Shown: piece after piece, positions 16,175 to 24,496 of the stretch
How positions within the stretch are numbered: position 1 is the first letter of the stretch
Layout of the letters: each line of letters starts with the position of its first letter
NCBI RefSeq assembly: GCF_006335145.1
Contig: NZ_VDMN01000002.1
Span: 800,687 to 864,686 of the forward strand
From: Aliirhizobium smilacinae
GTDB taxonomy: Bacteria > Pseudomonadota > Alphaproteobacteria > Rhizobiales > Rhizobiaceae
Reading direction: 5' to 3'
DNA length: 64,000 nucleotides
Translations under genes and position numbers: made by a program
Notes under the pieces: generated by a model
Seen by the model: only the letters and a program-made list of their open reading frames with translations
Told to the model about the DNA's origin: nothing
Databases searched by the model: none

Positions 16175-18577
16175 ATGTTGAGCGCGCGCGAACGTATCGA
16201 AAAACAGATGGCCACTCCCGCTCTGGTTCGGCTCCACCGCAAGCTTTCACGGTTGAAATCGACTGTCACGGTGATGAATACCGGCGCCCATCCGGATGAT
16301 GAGCAAAACGGCCTGCTCGCACTCTTGCGGCTTGAGTACGGTATGAGAGTGATCGTCGCCTGCTCGACGCGCGGCGAGGGAGGGCAGAATGCCCTTGGCC
16401 CAGAACGGCATGGTGCCCTGGGTATGCTGCGCTCGCGTGAGATGGAAGAGGCGGCGCGGATCATCGATGCGGATGTTGCCTGGCTTGGACATGGTCCTGA
16501 CGATGCAGTCCATGATTTCGGGTTCTCCAAGGATGGCGATGCGACTTTCTCCCGCTGGGGTGAGGCGCGGATCGTTGAACGCCTTGTGCGAGCCTATCGG
16601 AAGGACCGGCCGGATATCGTCATTCCCACCTTTCTCGATGTGCCGGGGCAGCATGGCCACCATCGGGCAATGACCCGCGCCGCCGAAGCTGCCATCGCGC
16701 TGGCTGCAGACGCGTCGGCGTTTCCGGAACACTTTGCAGACGGCCTGACGCCCTGGACAGTCAGCAAATATTACCTGCCCGCCTGGTCCGGTGGGGGCAG
16801 CACCTATGATGATGCCCTGCCGCCGCCCGATGCGACCATCACTGTGGCGGCTTCGGGATGTGACCCCGCAACCGGTGCCGAATATGGCCGCATCGGCGAA
16901 TGGTCGCGTTATTTTCATGCGTCTCAGGGCATGGGCGAGTGGCCCGCGCAGGCAAAGTCGGTATGGCCGCTCCATCTGAAACTGACTGCTGTCGGCAATG
17001 ACGAGGAGCAGTTGATATCCGATGGAATCCCTGCATCACTTGCGCAGTTAGCAATCCTTCCCGGTTTGCCGGAAGAGGTTACGGTAGCGCTCGATGCCGC
17101 CGCGACCGAAATCGGCGCTGCAATCGCTGCATTTCCGCATCGCCAATCTATCATTTCCCTGCTGACGCAAGCTGCCGGCCATCTGGAGATTGTCGCAACG
17201 CAAGGTCCGCAAGAGTTTCTGGCTTTGCATAGCCACCGCATCCAACGCAAGCGCACGGAAGTGGATGCTGCGATCCTGGAGGCGGCCTCTATATTTGACC
17301 GGGTTTCCGCCGATCCGCCCTCGATTGCCGCGGTTGGACGCTCGGTGCTGACTGTGGAACTGGGGGAGGGTGCCGGCGAATACGAGGTTAGCGTCTCGCC
17401 TGTGCTGCCCGTAGGTGTTGCCGCGGAACTGACATCATCCCGTCGTGGGCGAACTTTCCTGCTGACAGCCGCAGCAGATACATCACTCTCGGGCCTGTTC
17501 CTGCCCGGCTGGTCGGCTCTCGGCGGCAATGGCCATGCTTATCTCCGGGTTTCTGCCGAGATAGAAGGTCGCAATGTCGCCGGGCTGTTCGATCTGGAGG
17601 AACAATTCGCCGTATCGGCTGCACAGACGCTGAAGCTTTTCCCTGATGCCCTGCTCGTGCCTCTTGGCACGCCACGTACTGAATGGCCGGTCAAAGCCGA
17701 TCTAACTGGCGCGCCGGCAGAACTTTCCTTCGATGCACCCGTTGGCTGGGCCGTGAAGGCCGCTGCAAATAACTGGACAGCGACGGCTCTGGGTGCGGTT
17801 AAGCCCGGTCTTTTTAGCATAAAAGCGAAGGTCGACGGCCAACCGGCATTCGAAGCCGAAGCCATGTCTTACCCTCATATCGGCCGGGTGGACTTTCGTC
17901 GTCCTGCCGCGCTGAATATCCTGGCGCTGGACCTGAAACTGCCTGAAGGAGCCCGTGTAGGCTATGTCGGCGGCGGCGCAGATCGAGCTGGTCTCTGGCT
18001 TGCCCGCATGGGGCTTGATGTCGTTGAGCTGGATGCTTCCGGTCTTGCCGGCGATCTTTCGCAATTTACCACGATCGTTGTCGGCATCTTCGCCTTCGGG
18101 ACTCGCAAGGATCTGGCGGCTGCAACGTCGAGGCTGCACCAGTTCGTGGAAAACGGCGGCCATCTCGTCACGCTCTACCATCGTCCATCCGATGGCTGGG
18201 ATTCTGATGAAACACCGGTTCGTCGGCTGCAGATCGGTTCCCCCTCCGTCCGCTGGCGCGTAACGGATCCCGGAGCCGAGGTCACGGTGCTTTCGCCGGG
18301 CCATATGTTGCTTTCCGGCCCGAACCGCATTGGCCCGGAAGATTGGCAGGGATGGAACAAGGAGCGCGGCCTCTATTTCGCGTCGAGCTGGGATGAGGCC
18401 TATGAGCCTCTTCTTTCCATGCATGATGTCGATGAACAGCCCCTCAAGGGCGCCTTGCTCTCGGCCGGGATTGGTCACGGGCGGCACACCCACGTAAGCC
18501 TGACTTTGCATCACCAGATGGACCGGCTCGTTCCGGGTGCCTTCCGGCTCATGGCCAACCTTGTCCGGCCCGCCTGA
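16175..18577 (+). CDS. Large PIG-L/LmbE-family deacetylase with C-terminal GATase-like region
   Basis: 800 residues. The N-terminal PIG-L domain (about 30-260) shows the zinc motif AHPDDE (38-43) and H160-G-H-H (160-163), as in GlcNAc-PI, bacillithiol and mycothiol deacetylases. The middle (about 350-590) looks like beta-rich modules without recognisable motifs. The C-terminal 200 residues (VGYVGGGADRAGLWLARMGL, and HQFVENGGHLVTLYHR) resemble an inactive class I glutamine-amidotransferase or DJ-1-like fold. No signal peptide is seen, so it is probably cytoplasmic. It sits 23 nt after the ROK gene, so its likely role is N-deacetylation of the conjugate imported by the divergent ABC system. Confidence 0.8.
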   Translation: MLSARERIEKQMATPALVRLHRKLSRLKSTVTVMNTGAHPDDEQNGLLALLRLEYGMRVIVACSTRGEGGQNALGPERHGALGMLRSREMEEAARIIDADVAWLGHGPDDAVHDFGFSKDGDATFSRWGEARIVERLVRAYRKDRPDIVIPTFLDVPGQHGHHRAMTRAAEAAIALAADASAFPEHFADGLTPWTVSKYYLPAWSGGGSTYDDALPPPDATITVAASGCDPATGAEYGRIGEWSRYFHASQGMGEWPAQAKSVWPLHLKLTAVGNDEEQLISDGIPASLAQLAILPGLPEEVTVALDAAATEIGAAIAAFPHRQSIISLLTQAAGHLEIVATQGPQEFLALHSHRIQRKRTEVDAAILEAASIFDRVSADPPSIAAVGRSVLTVELGEGAGEYEVSVSPVLPVGVAAELTSSRRGRTFLLTAAADTSLSGLFLPGWSALGGNGHAYLRVSAEIEGRNVAGLFDLEEQFAVSAAQTLKLFPDALLVPLGTPRTEWPVKADLTGAPAELSFDAPVGWAVKAAANNWTATALGAVKPGLFSIKAKVDGQPAFEAEAMSYPHIGRVDFRRPAALNILALDLKLPEGARVGYVGGGADRAGLWLARMGLDVVELDASGLAGDLSQFTTIVVGIFAFGTRKDLAAATSRLHQFVENGGHLVTLYHRPSDGWDSDETPVRRLQIGSPSVRWRVTDPGAEVTVLSPGHMLLSGPNRIGPEDWQGWNKERGLYFASSWDEAYEPLLSMHDVDEQPLKGALLSAGIGHGRHTHVSLTLHHQMDRLVPGAFRLMANLVRPA

Positions 18578-18622
18578 GGCGCCAGTCATCTGTGCGAACA
18601 GCCTCGGCGAATCCGAGAGGGT

Positions 18623-18641
18623 TCAATCGTTTGCCGATTGA
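18623..18641 (+). terminator. Stem-loop between deacetylase and cupin genes
   Basis: TCAATCG-TTTGC-CGATTGA makes a perfect 7-bp stem with a 5-nt loop, just after a smaller stem (CTCGG-N5-CCGAG). There is no strong T run. It may end or attenuate transcription from the PIG-L gene before the cupin gene at 18693. Confidence 0.35.
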
Positions 18642-18692
18642 TGAATCGGGTAGGCGCGCTTAAACCTTAGTCAGCATAATCAGGGAACAGAC

Positions 18693-19514
18693 ATGACTGA
18701 CAGCAAGTATTTCAGTGCGGTCGGCGGATTGCCGCCACAGACGCAGCTTCTCACCAGCAAGGCCGTTTTCACGACCTCTTATGCGGTCATCCCCGGTACC
18801 GTGATGAGCGACATCGTTACCAGTGTTCTGCCGCATTGGGAAAAGACGCGGGCCTGGATCCTTAGCCGTCCACTCTCCGGTTTCGCCGAAACGTTTGCGC
18901 AATATATCGTAGAGGTTATGCCGGGTGGCGGCAGTAGCCGGCCGGAGCCCGATATTCGCGCCTCCGCAGCCATATTCGTCGTCACCGGCAATCTGACGAT
19001 CGAGCTTGAAGGTAAGGCGCATAGTCTGCGGGAGGGCTCGTTCGCTTATCTTCCTGCCGGTTCGAAGTGGACATTGCGTGGTGAAGGCGACAAGGCCTGC
19101 CGTTTCCATTGGGTGCGCAAGGCATTCAAGGTCGTCGAGGGGCTCGATGCTCCGCCGGCAATTTTCACACATGAGGACGAATGCGTTCTCGATCCGATGC
19201 CGGATACCGAAGGTCGATGGGCGACGACCCGGTTCATCGACCCGTCCGACGTTCGCTACGACATGCATCTGAACATCGTCACGTTTGAACCGGGCGCGGT
19301 CATTCCATTCATGGAGACCCATATCATGGAGCACGGTCTCTACGTCCTTGAAGGCAAGGCGGTCTATCGCCTTAATCAGGAATGGGTAGAGGTCGAGGCC
19401 GGAGACTATATGTGGCTTCGGTCGTTTTGCCCGCAGGCATGTTATGCCGGTGGTCCCGGCCGTTTCCGTTACCTCCTATACAAGGATGTGAACCGCCACG
19501 CCGATCTCTGGTAG
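18693..19514 (+). CDS. allE: (S)-ureidoglycine aminohydrolase-like bicupin
   Basis: 273 residues made of two cupin domains. The C-terminal one carries the Mn-binding pattern of AllE/UGlyAH: E and H in FMETHIMEHGLYVLEGKAVY, then a Gln in SFCPQACYAGG. The family releases ammonia from (S)-ureidoglycine to give (S)-ureidoglycolate during allantoin degradation. The N-terminal segment (TKSKAVFTTSYAVIP-like, ending in SVLPHWEKTRAWILSRPLSG) also matches AllE. No other allantoin genes are adjacent, so it may serve a purine pathway encoded elsewhere. It stands alone between the deacetylase gene and the uronate dehydrogenase promoter. Confidence 0.85.
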   Translation: MTDSKYFSAVGGLPPQTQLLTSKAVFTTSYAVIPGTVMSDIVTSVLPHWEKTRAWILSRPLSGFAETFAQYIVEVMPGGGSSRPEPDIRASAAIFVVTGNLTIELEGKAHSLREGSFAYLPAGSKWTLRGEGDKACRFHWVRKAFKVVEGLDAPPAIFTHEDECVLDPMPDTEGRWATTRFIDPSDVRYDMHLNIVTFEPGAVIPFMETHIMEHGLYVLEGKAVYRLNQEWVEVEAGDYMWLRSFCPQACYAGGPGRFRYLLYKDVNRHADLW

Positions 19515-19565
19515 CGCGGGCGGCAACCGTCTTACGATGAGTTTAAGGCGTTAATAATAAACTTG

Positions 19566-19593
19566 TTGACGCAGTTCCTCTCACTTGTAGTAT
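19566..19593 (+). promoter_or_regulatory. Sigma-70-type promoter for the uronate operon
   Basis: TTGACG (19566-19571), a 16-nt spacer and TAGTAT (19588-19593), placed 66 nt before the uronate dehydrogenase start and after an AT-rich patch. It fits the rhizobial housekeeping consensus moderately well. Confidence 0.5.
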
Positions 19594-19658
19594 CTATTCG
19601 GCCGTCATGTATGACAACGCTGGCGCCCTGCTGGTGATGCCTGTCCTGGGGAGGATAT

Positions 19659-20459
19659 ATGCTGAAGAAACTGTTGCTGACGGGCGCTGCTGGTGGCGTC
19701 GGTCAGGGCATTCGTCCGCTGCTTTCGCAGCTGGCGGAGAGGGTTGTGCTGTCGGACCTCGGCAATGTCTCGGATCTCGGCCCCAAGGAAAGTTTTGTCA
19801 GATGTAATCTGGCTGATGCCCGAGGGGTTTTAGAGCTTCTGGAGGGGGTCGACGGCATCATTCATCTCGGCGGCGTGTCGGTCGAGCGATCTTTCGATCT
19901 TGTCCTTCAGGGCAATATTATCGGCCTCTACAATCTTTACGAAGCGGCACGGCATCAGGGCAAGCCACGCATCGTGTTCGCCAGCTCCAACCATGTCGTC
20001 GGTTATTACCGTCAGGACGAAAAGATCGACAATACGGTCTATCCTCGTCCGGATTCGCTCTATGGCGTCTCCAAGGTTTTTGGTGAGGCGGTCGCCAGCA
20101 TGTATTATGACAAGTTTGGGCAGGAGACCCTTTCGCTTCGGATCGGCTCCTGCTTCGACAGGCCACTTAATCCGCGCATGCTGTCGACCTGGCTGAGTTA
20201 TCGGGATTTCGTTTCCCTGTGTGAAAGAGCGTTTCTGACCCCACGCCTTGCGCACACGATCGTCTATGGCGCTTCTGCCAACGAGAAACCGTGGTGGGAC
20301 AATGGCAATGCTGCATTTCTCGGCTGGCAACCGCAGGACAGTTCCGAAAAATGGCGCGTCGAGGTCGAGGCTGCGACCGGTGCCCAGGATCCGACCGATC
20401 CCACCGTCATCTATCAGGGCGGGGCGTTTGCCGGTGCTGGTCATCCCCACGACAGCTGA
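19659..20459 (+). CDS. udh: NAD-dependent uronate dehydrogenase
   Basis: 266 residues, a short extended-SDR protein. The NAD motif is TGAAGGVG (8-15), and the catalytic residues are S110 (FASSNH) and Y135/K139 (YGVSK). It resembles the Agrobacterium uronate dehydrogenase closely along its length, as in LQGNIIGLYNLYEAAR, KFGQET, RIGSC, MLSTW and YGASAN. The enzyme oxidises galacturonate or glucuronate to the aldarolactone, the first step of the oxidative pectin-sugar pathway. GGGGAGGAT precedes the ATG. The semialdehyde dehydrogenase gene downstream would act at the end of the same route. Confidence 0.88.
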   Translation: MLKKLLLTGAAGGVGQGIRPLLSQLAERVVLSDLGNVSDLGPKESFVRCNLADARGVLELLEGVDGIIHLGGVSVERSFDLVLQGNIIGLYNLYEAARHQGKPRIVFASSNHVVGYYRQDEKIDNTVYPRPDSLYGVSKVFGEAVASMYYDKFGQETLSLRIGSCFDRPLNPRMLSTWLSYRDFVSLCERAFLTPRLAHTIVYGASANEKPWWDNGNAAFLGWQPQDSSEKWRVEVEAATGAQDPTDPTVIYQGGAFAGAGHPHDS

Positions 20460-20543
20460 TAACATCGCCCGCGGACGCCCATTCATTCATATGTCACGGC
20501 CATATGTGATCGCTTGGATCAGGCCGTTTGGGAAGGAAGCAAT

Positions 20544-21977
20544 ATGACCATCCATCAAAATCTCATCGCCGGCGAATGGGTCGGCAGCAACGGCTCGGAA
20601 AACGTCAATCCGTCCGATACCAATGACATTATAGGCGTTTACGCGCAGGCCACTGCGGATGATGTGAAGCAGGCAATTGCCGCTGCAAAAGCGGCTTTTC
20701 CGGCATGGTCACGGTCCGGCATTCTCGAGCGTCATGCAATTCTGAAAAAGACCGCGGACGAAATTCTGGCACGTAAGCAGGAGCTGGGTACGCTTCTCTC
20801 TCGCGAAGAGGGCAAGACGCTGGCCGAGGGTATCGGTGAGGTCACGCGTGCAGCGCAGATTTTTGACTTTTTTGCCGGCGAAACACTCCGGTTGGCAGGC
20901 GAGGTAATACCATCGGCAAGGCCTGGCATCGGTGTCGAGATCACGCGCGAGCCGCTGGGTGTCATCGGCATCATCACGCCCTGGAATTTTCCGATTGCCA
21001 TTCCTGCCTGGAAGATCGCGCCGGCGCTCTGCTACGGTAATACGGTGGTTTTCAAGCCGGCGGAACTCGTGCCGGGCTGCTCCTGGGCGATCGTCGATAT
21101 CCTGCACCGTGCGGGTCTGCCGAAAGGCGTGCTCAATCTGGTGATGGGGCCGGGATCGGTTGTCGGACAAGCCATGCTCGACAGCCCGGATGTTGCCGGC
21201 ATTACATTCACGGGCTCTACGGGTACGGGCAAGCGCGTGGCGGCGGCCTCGATCGAGCATAACCGCAAGTTCCAGCTGGAAATGGGCGGCAAGAACCCGA
21301 TGGTCGTGCTGGACGATGCGGATCTGAGCGTTGCGGTGGAGGCTGCTGCAAACTCGGGCTTCTTCTCCACCGGCCAGCGCTGCACGGCCTCTTCGCGCCT
21401 AATCGTTACCGAAGGCATCCACGACAAGTTTATTGCTGCCCTGACTGAACGGATGAAGAGCATTCAGGTCGGCCATGCGCTGAAACCAGAAACGCATATC
21501 GGACCCGTGGTTGATGTTCGCCAGCTGAAGCAGGATACCGATTATATCGAGATCGGGGTCAAGGAAGGCGCTAAGCTCGCGTTCGGCGGGGAGCGTCTCG
21601 AGCGGGATACGCCCGGCTTCTATCTCCAGCCGACGCTGTTTACCGAAGCGACCAACCAGATGCGGATCAGCCGCGAGGAAATTTTCGGCCCTGTCGTCAG
21701 CGTCATCCGCGTCAAGGATTACGATGAAGCACTCGCCATGGCCAATGATACGCCTTTCGGCCTTTCCGCCGGAATTGCTACAACAAGCCTCAAATATGCG
21801 ACACATTTCAAGCGCAATTCGGAAGCCGGCATGGTGATGGTCAATCTGCCGACGGCGGGTGTCGATTTCCACGTTCCCTTCGGCGGGCGCAAGGCTTCCT
21901 CCTATGGTTCGCGCGAGCAGGGCAAGTATGCCGCCGAATTCTTCACCGTGGTGAAGACGGCCTACACACTGGCCTGA
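20544..21977 (+). CDS. NAD(P)-dependent aldehyde dehydrogenase, probably 2-oxoglutarate semialdehyde dehydrogenase
   Basis: 477 residues from the ATG at 20544, preceded by GGAAGGA; an upstream start at 20514 adds 10 residues. Typical ALDH motifs are present: TPWNFPIAIPAWKIAPAL, GGKNPMVVLDDADL with the general-base Glu in LEMGGKNP, and the catalytic Cys in STGQRCTASSR. It is encoded 84 nt after udh in the same direction. In the oxidative uronate pathway the final step converts 2,5-dioxopentanoate to 2-oxoglutarate, and ALDHs of this look carry it out. That assignment is from context; succinate semialdehyde dehydrogenase is an alternative. Confidence 0.82.
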   Translation: MTIHQNLIAGEWVGSNGSENVNPSDTNDIIGVYAQATADDVKQAIAAAKAAFPAWSRSGILERHAILKKTADEILARKQELGTLLSREEGKTLAEGIGEVTRAAQIFDFFAGETLRLAGEVIPSARPGIGVEITREPLGVIGIITPWNFPIAIPAWKIAPALCYGNTVVFKPAELVPGCSWAIVDILHRAGLPKGVLNLVMGPGSVVGQAMLDSPDVAGITFTGSTGTGKRVAAASIEHNRKFQLEMGGKNPMVVLDDADLSVAVEAAANSGFFSTGQRCTASSRLIVTEGIHDKFIAALTERMKSIQVGHALKPETHIGPVVDVRQLKQDTDYIEIGVKEGAKLAFGGERLERDTPGFYLQPTLFTEATNQMRISREEIFGPVVSVIRVKDYDEALAMANDTPFGLSAGIATTSLKYATHFKRNSEAGMVMVNLPTAGVDFHVPFGGRKASSYGSREQGKYAAEFFTVVKTAYTLA

Positions 21978-21981
21978 TCAT

Positions 21982-22006
21982 GACGGCGGTTATCGTTGCC
22001 GCCGTC
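21982..22006 (+). terminator. GC-rich stem-loop after the aldehyde dehydrogenase gene
   Basis: GACGGCGG-N9-CCGCCGTC, a perfect 8-bp stem starting 5 nt after the stop codon. No T run follows, but a second and stronger hairpin lies 24 nt further on. Together they probably end the udh operon. Confidence 0.5.
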
Positions 22007-22029
22007 GAAACATAAAAGACCGGTGATCG

Positions 22030-22061
22030 ATCCGTCTGCAGAGTGAGATCTGTAGACGGAT
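22030..22061 (+). terminator. Long stem-loop with short T tract, likely operon terminator
   Basis: ATCCGTCTGCAGA and TCTGTAGACGGAT pair over 13 positions (12 Watson-Crick, one G-U) around a 6-nt loop, followed by GCGTTTTG. It sits between the aldehyde dehydrogenase gene and the AI-2E family gene and fits a Rho-independent terminator. Confidence 0.65.
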
Positions 22062-22115
22062 GCGTTTTGTGCGTTATCTCTGTCTGCGAAAACGACTCGG
22101 AAGCAGGATGGGATA

Positions 22116-23174
22116 TTGGTGGTTCAGCGCGTCAGCTTTTATATCCTTCTGGTTCTTGTCACCTTGGCATTCATCGCGGTCCTCATCCCGTTTTATTCGG
22201 CGGTATTCTGGGCTGTCGTCTTCGCCATCATTTTCTTTCCCTTTTATGTACGGCTGGAGGCTGCACTTGGCGGACGGCGCAATGTTGCGGCCGTTCTGTC
22301 TGTCCTGATTTGTCTCTGCCTCGTCATCCTGCCGGGGCTGGGGATACTGGCATCTCTCATCCAGGAGGGAACGGGCCTCTATCAGAAGATTTCGAGCGGG
22401 CAGATCGACCTCAACCGAATGCTCAACGAAGTCGTGAACGCGCTGCCCGTCTTCATGCAGGATTGGCTGCAGAACCTTGAGACCGGAGGTTTCGCCGCTT
22501 TGCGCGATCGGTTTTCTTCCTCTCTCATGCAGGGCGGAAGTTTCTTTGCCGGACGCGCCCTGAATTTCGGTCAGAGCGCCGCCGAATTCTTCATTGCTTT
22601 CGGCCTGATGCTTTACCTGCTCTTTTTCCTGTTTCGCGATGGGCGCGCCCTGGCGGCGGCGATCCGGAGTGCAGCCCCCTTGAGCGATGAACACACCACC
22701 CAGTTCATGGCAAAATTTGCCTCGGTCGTCCGGGCGACGGTCAGGGGCAATATCATCATTGCCATCATGCAGGGGTTGATTGGCGGCGTCACGTTCTGGC
22801 TTCTCGGCGTTCAGCCGGCGCTTCTCTGGGGTGTGCTAATGGTTTTCCTGTCGCTGGTGCCTGCGGTGGGTGCAGCGCTCGTTTGGGTGCCGACGGCGAT
22901 CTATCTCGCCGTCACCGGTGACATCTTGAAGGCTGCCATCATCGTTGCCGTCGGTGTGTTCGTGATCGGCCTCATCGATAATGTCCTCCGCCCGCCGTTG
23001 GTGGGTAAGGAAACGAAGCTTCCGGATTATGTCGTTCTGATCTCGACGGTTGGAGGAATTTCGCTTCTCGGGGTCAATGGCTTTGTCATCGGCCCGCTGA
23101 TTGCAGCACTTTTCATCGCGGCATGGTCGCTTTTCGAAAAGGAGAGGGCAGGCGACGGCGGTGTGACCGACTGA
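22116..23174 (+). CDS. AI-2E transporter family (PF01594) membrane protein
   Basis: 352 residues, mostly hydrophobic, with about seven or eight membrane segments. The first two are at about 8-50. The region 205-330 has the family's hallmark cluster (NIIIAIMQGLIGGVTFWLLG, then LLWGVLMVFLSLVPAVGAAL and IDNVLRPPLVG). The family contains the E. coli TqsA autoinducer-2 exporter, but most members have unknown cargo, often ions or small metabolites. The start is uncertain: no ATG fits, and TTG at 22116 or GTG at 22119 is used after AGGATGGGA. It appears to be transcribed alone. Confidence 0.85.
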   Translation: MVVQRVSFYILLVLVTLAFIAVLIPFYSAVFWAVVFAIIFFPFYVRLEAALGGRRNVAAVLSVLICLCLVILPGLGILASLIQEGTGLYQKISSGQIDLNRMLNEVVNALPVFMQDWLQNLETGGFAALRDRFSSSLMQGGSFFAGRALNFGQSAAEFFIAFGLMLYLLFFLFRDGRALAAAIRSAAPLSDEHTTQFMAKFASVVRATVRGNIIIAIMQGLIGGVTFWLLGVQPALLWGVLMVFLSLVPAVGAALVWVPTAIYLAVTGDILKAAIIVAVGVFVIGLIDNVLRPPLVGKETKLPDYVVLISTVGGISLLGVNGFVIGPLIAALFIAAWSLFEKERAGDGGVTD

Positions 23175-23238
23175 GGTCGCATCCACCAAGCGTGGTCGGA
23201 CTATGGTCCAATTGGGGCATTCGCAAAGGTCCGATGGC

Positions 23239-23263
23239 GGAACTATGACCGGGCTTAGATGTT
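23239..23263 (+). promoter_or_regulatory. Possible EcfG-type stress promoter
   Basis: GGAAC (23239-23243), a 16-nt spacer and TGTT (23260-23263) approach the alphaproteobacterial general-stress consensus GGAAC-N16-17-CGTT, with one mismatch in the -10. It lies 37 nt before the start codon of the glycine-rich secreted protein gene. Confidence 0.4.
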
Positions 23264-23299
23264 GCATGATGGTACGCTACAACGTCTGACACTTGCGCG

Positions 23300-23767
23300 A
23301 TGGAGGTCGCCATTCACTCCCGCCGAAAAATCATGTCCGGACTCATGCTGGCACTGTTTTCAGTTCTTGTGTCGCTCGGTGCCAGCTCGGCGATAGCGCG
23401 GAACGGTGGATCGGGCGAGGGAAATGGAGGAGACCGCGGCAATGGTGGAGGCGGTGATAGAGGCCGCTCCGGTCGGAGCAGCGGTGTAGGCAGCGGTAAC
23501 GATGGTGGTGGTCGCGGTACCCGCGACACTAAGGGCGGCGACCACAACTCTGGCTCTTCGGTTGGAGCGAGATCAAAGCAAAGCCCCTCGCCGGACGATG
23601 CCGTCAACGCCGATAACGGCAATATCAGAGTGAAACACGGCAGTGGTATCGCGGAGGAGATCAATGATCGTGGCCGCTACGTGATGCGTGACCGGAGTGG
23701 CCGAACCATTGTAAACCGCGCCGCCACCCGATCCGATCTCGACCGATTGCGCTCATTGATCAAGTGA
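23300..23767 (+). CDS. Secreted glycine-rich protein of unknown function
   Basis: 155 residues. A Sec signal peptide with a positive n-region (HSRRKIMSGLMLALFSVLVS) ends near SAIA. A low-complexity Gly/Asn/Asp/Arg/Ser-rich segment follows (about 34-95), then a more ordinary C-terminal region (about 105-155) ending RDRSGRTIVNRAATRSDLDR. The C-terminal part looks folded and conserved-like, and I recognise no domain name. It has its own promoter-like site upstream and is convergent with the NarL regulator gene. It may be a cell-envelope or stress-induced periplasmic protein. I cannot assign a function. Confidence 0.7.
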   Translation: MEVAIHSRRKIMSGLMLALFSVLVSLGASSAIARNGGSGEGNGGDRGNGGGGDRGRSGRSSGVGSGNDGGGRGTRDTKGGDHNSGSSVGARSKQSPSPDDAVNADNGNIRVKHGSGIAEEINDRGRYVMRDRSGRTIVNRAATRSDLDRLRSLIK

Positions 23768-23833
23768 GCACCTACCCCTTGGCGGATCGACCCTTAAGTC
23801 TATCGGCCGTCTCAGCCTGATACCTGTATCCGA

Positions 23834-24496
23834 TTAGGCCACCGGACGAACGGAAGCTTCGCGTATCGCCTCGTTCCAGGCAATCGCTGCGGCCGTTCTA
23901 TTGCTGACGCTGAGCTTGCTGAAGATGCGTGTCATATGATGCTTGACTGTCTTTTCGTGCAGGTCGAGTTCGATTGCGATAGCCTTGTTGCTGAGACCTT
24001 CGGCAGCCAACCCCAGAACCTCGCGTTCCCGTGTCGTCAGGTCGCGCATGGCGGCAAACAGGCTGTCGTCGGCGACGGATACAGGCGGTTCCGCGAGAAG
24101 CTTTGCCGAAAGCGCCGGTGCCACATAACCCTCTCCAGCGGCAATCGAATGAAGGATTTCCGCCAGAGAGCTCGATCCAATACCCTTGAGCACATAGCCC
24201 TTGGCGCCGTCCTGCAAGGCCTGACGGATATCGTCGCTGGTTTCGGACACCGTGAGCATCACGATGTTCTGGTCGGGGCGCTCTGCAAGGATAGGGCCTA
24301 TTGCACCCAGACCGCCACCCGGCATCGAGATATCCATGAGAAGAATGTCGGGTTGATGCCGCTGGGCGATTTCGATCGCATCGTCACGACTGCCTCCTTC
24401 AGCAACGATGTCGAAGCCGAGTTCGGTCAATGTGCGTGTCACGCCTTCCCTGAAGAGTGGGTGATCGTCGCATACGGCAACCCGTAGATCCGTCAT
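23834..24496 (-). CDS. NarL/FixJ-type response regulator
   Basis: 220 residues from the ATG at 24496, whose A is the last base of the kinase stop codon (TGATG). Receiver domain 4-120 has D10/D11, phospho-acceptor D55 (LLMDISMPG) and K103 (YVLKG). The C-terminal LuxR HTH at about 153-215 reads LTTREREVLGLAAEGLSNKA, followed by LDLHEKTVKHHMTRIFSKL. It is co-transcribed with the sensor kinase gene directly upstream. The targets are unknown. Neither neighbouring cluster shows a matching site that I can identify. Confidence 0.92.
   Translation of the reverse strand: MTDLRVAVCDDHPLFREGVTRTLTELGFDIVAEGGSRDDAIEIAQRHQPDILLMDISMPGGGLGAIGPILAERPDQNIVMLTVSETSDDIRQALQDGAKGYVLKGIGSSSLAEILHSIAAGEGYVAPALSAKLLAEPPVSVADDSLFAAMRDLTTREREVLGLAAEGLSNKAIAIELDLHEKTVKHHMTRIFSKLSVSNRTAAAIAWNEAIREASVRPVA

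Noticed and set aside
20460..20520. Repeated CATATGT words before the aldehyde dehydrogenase gene
   Set aside because: Two short copies (CATATGTCAC, CATATGTGAT) are too short to call an operator, and the gene is close behind udh in one operon.
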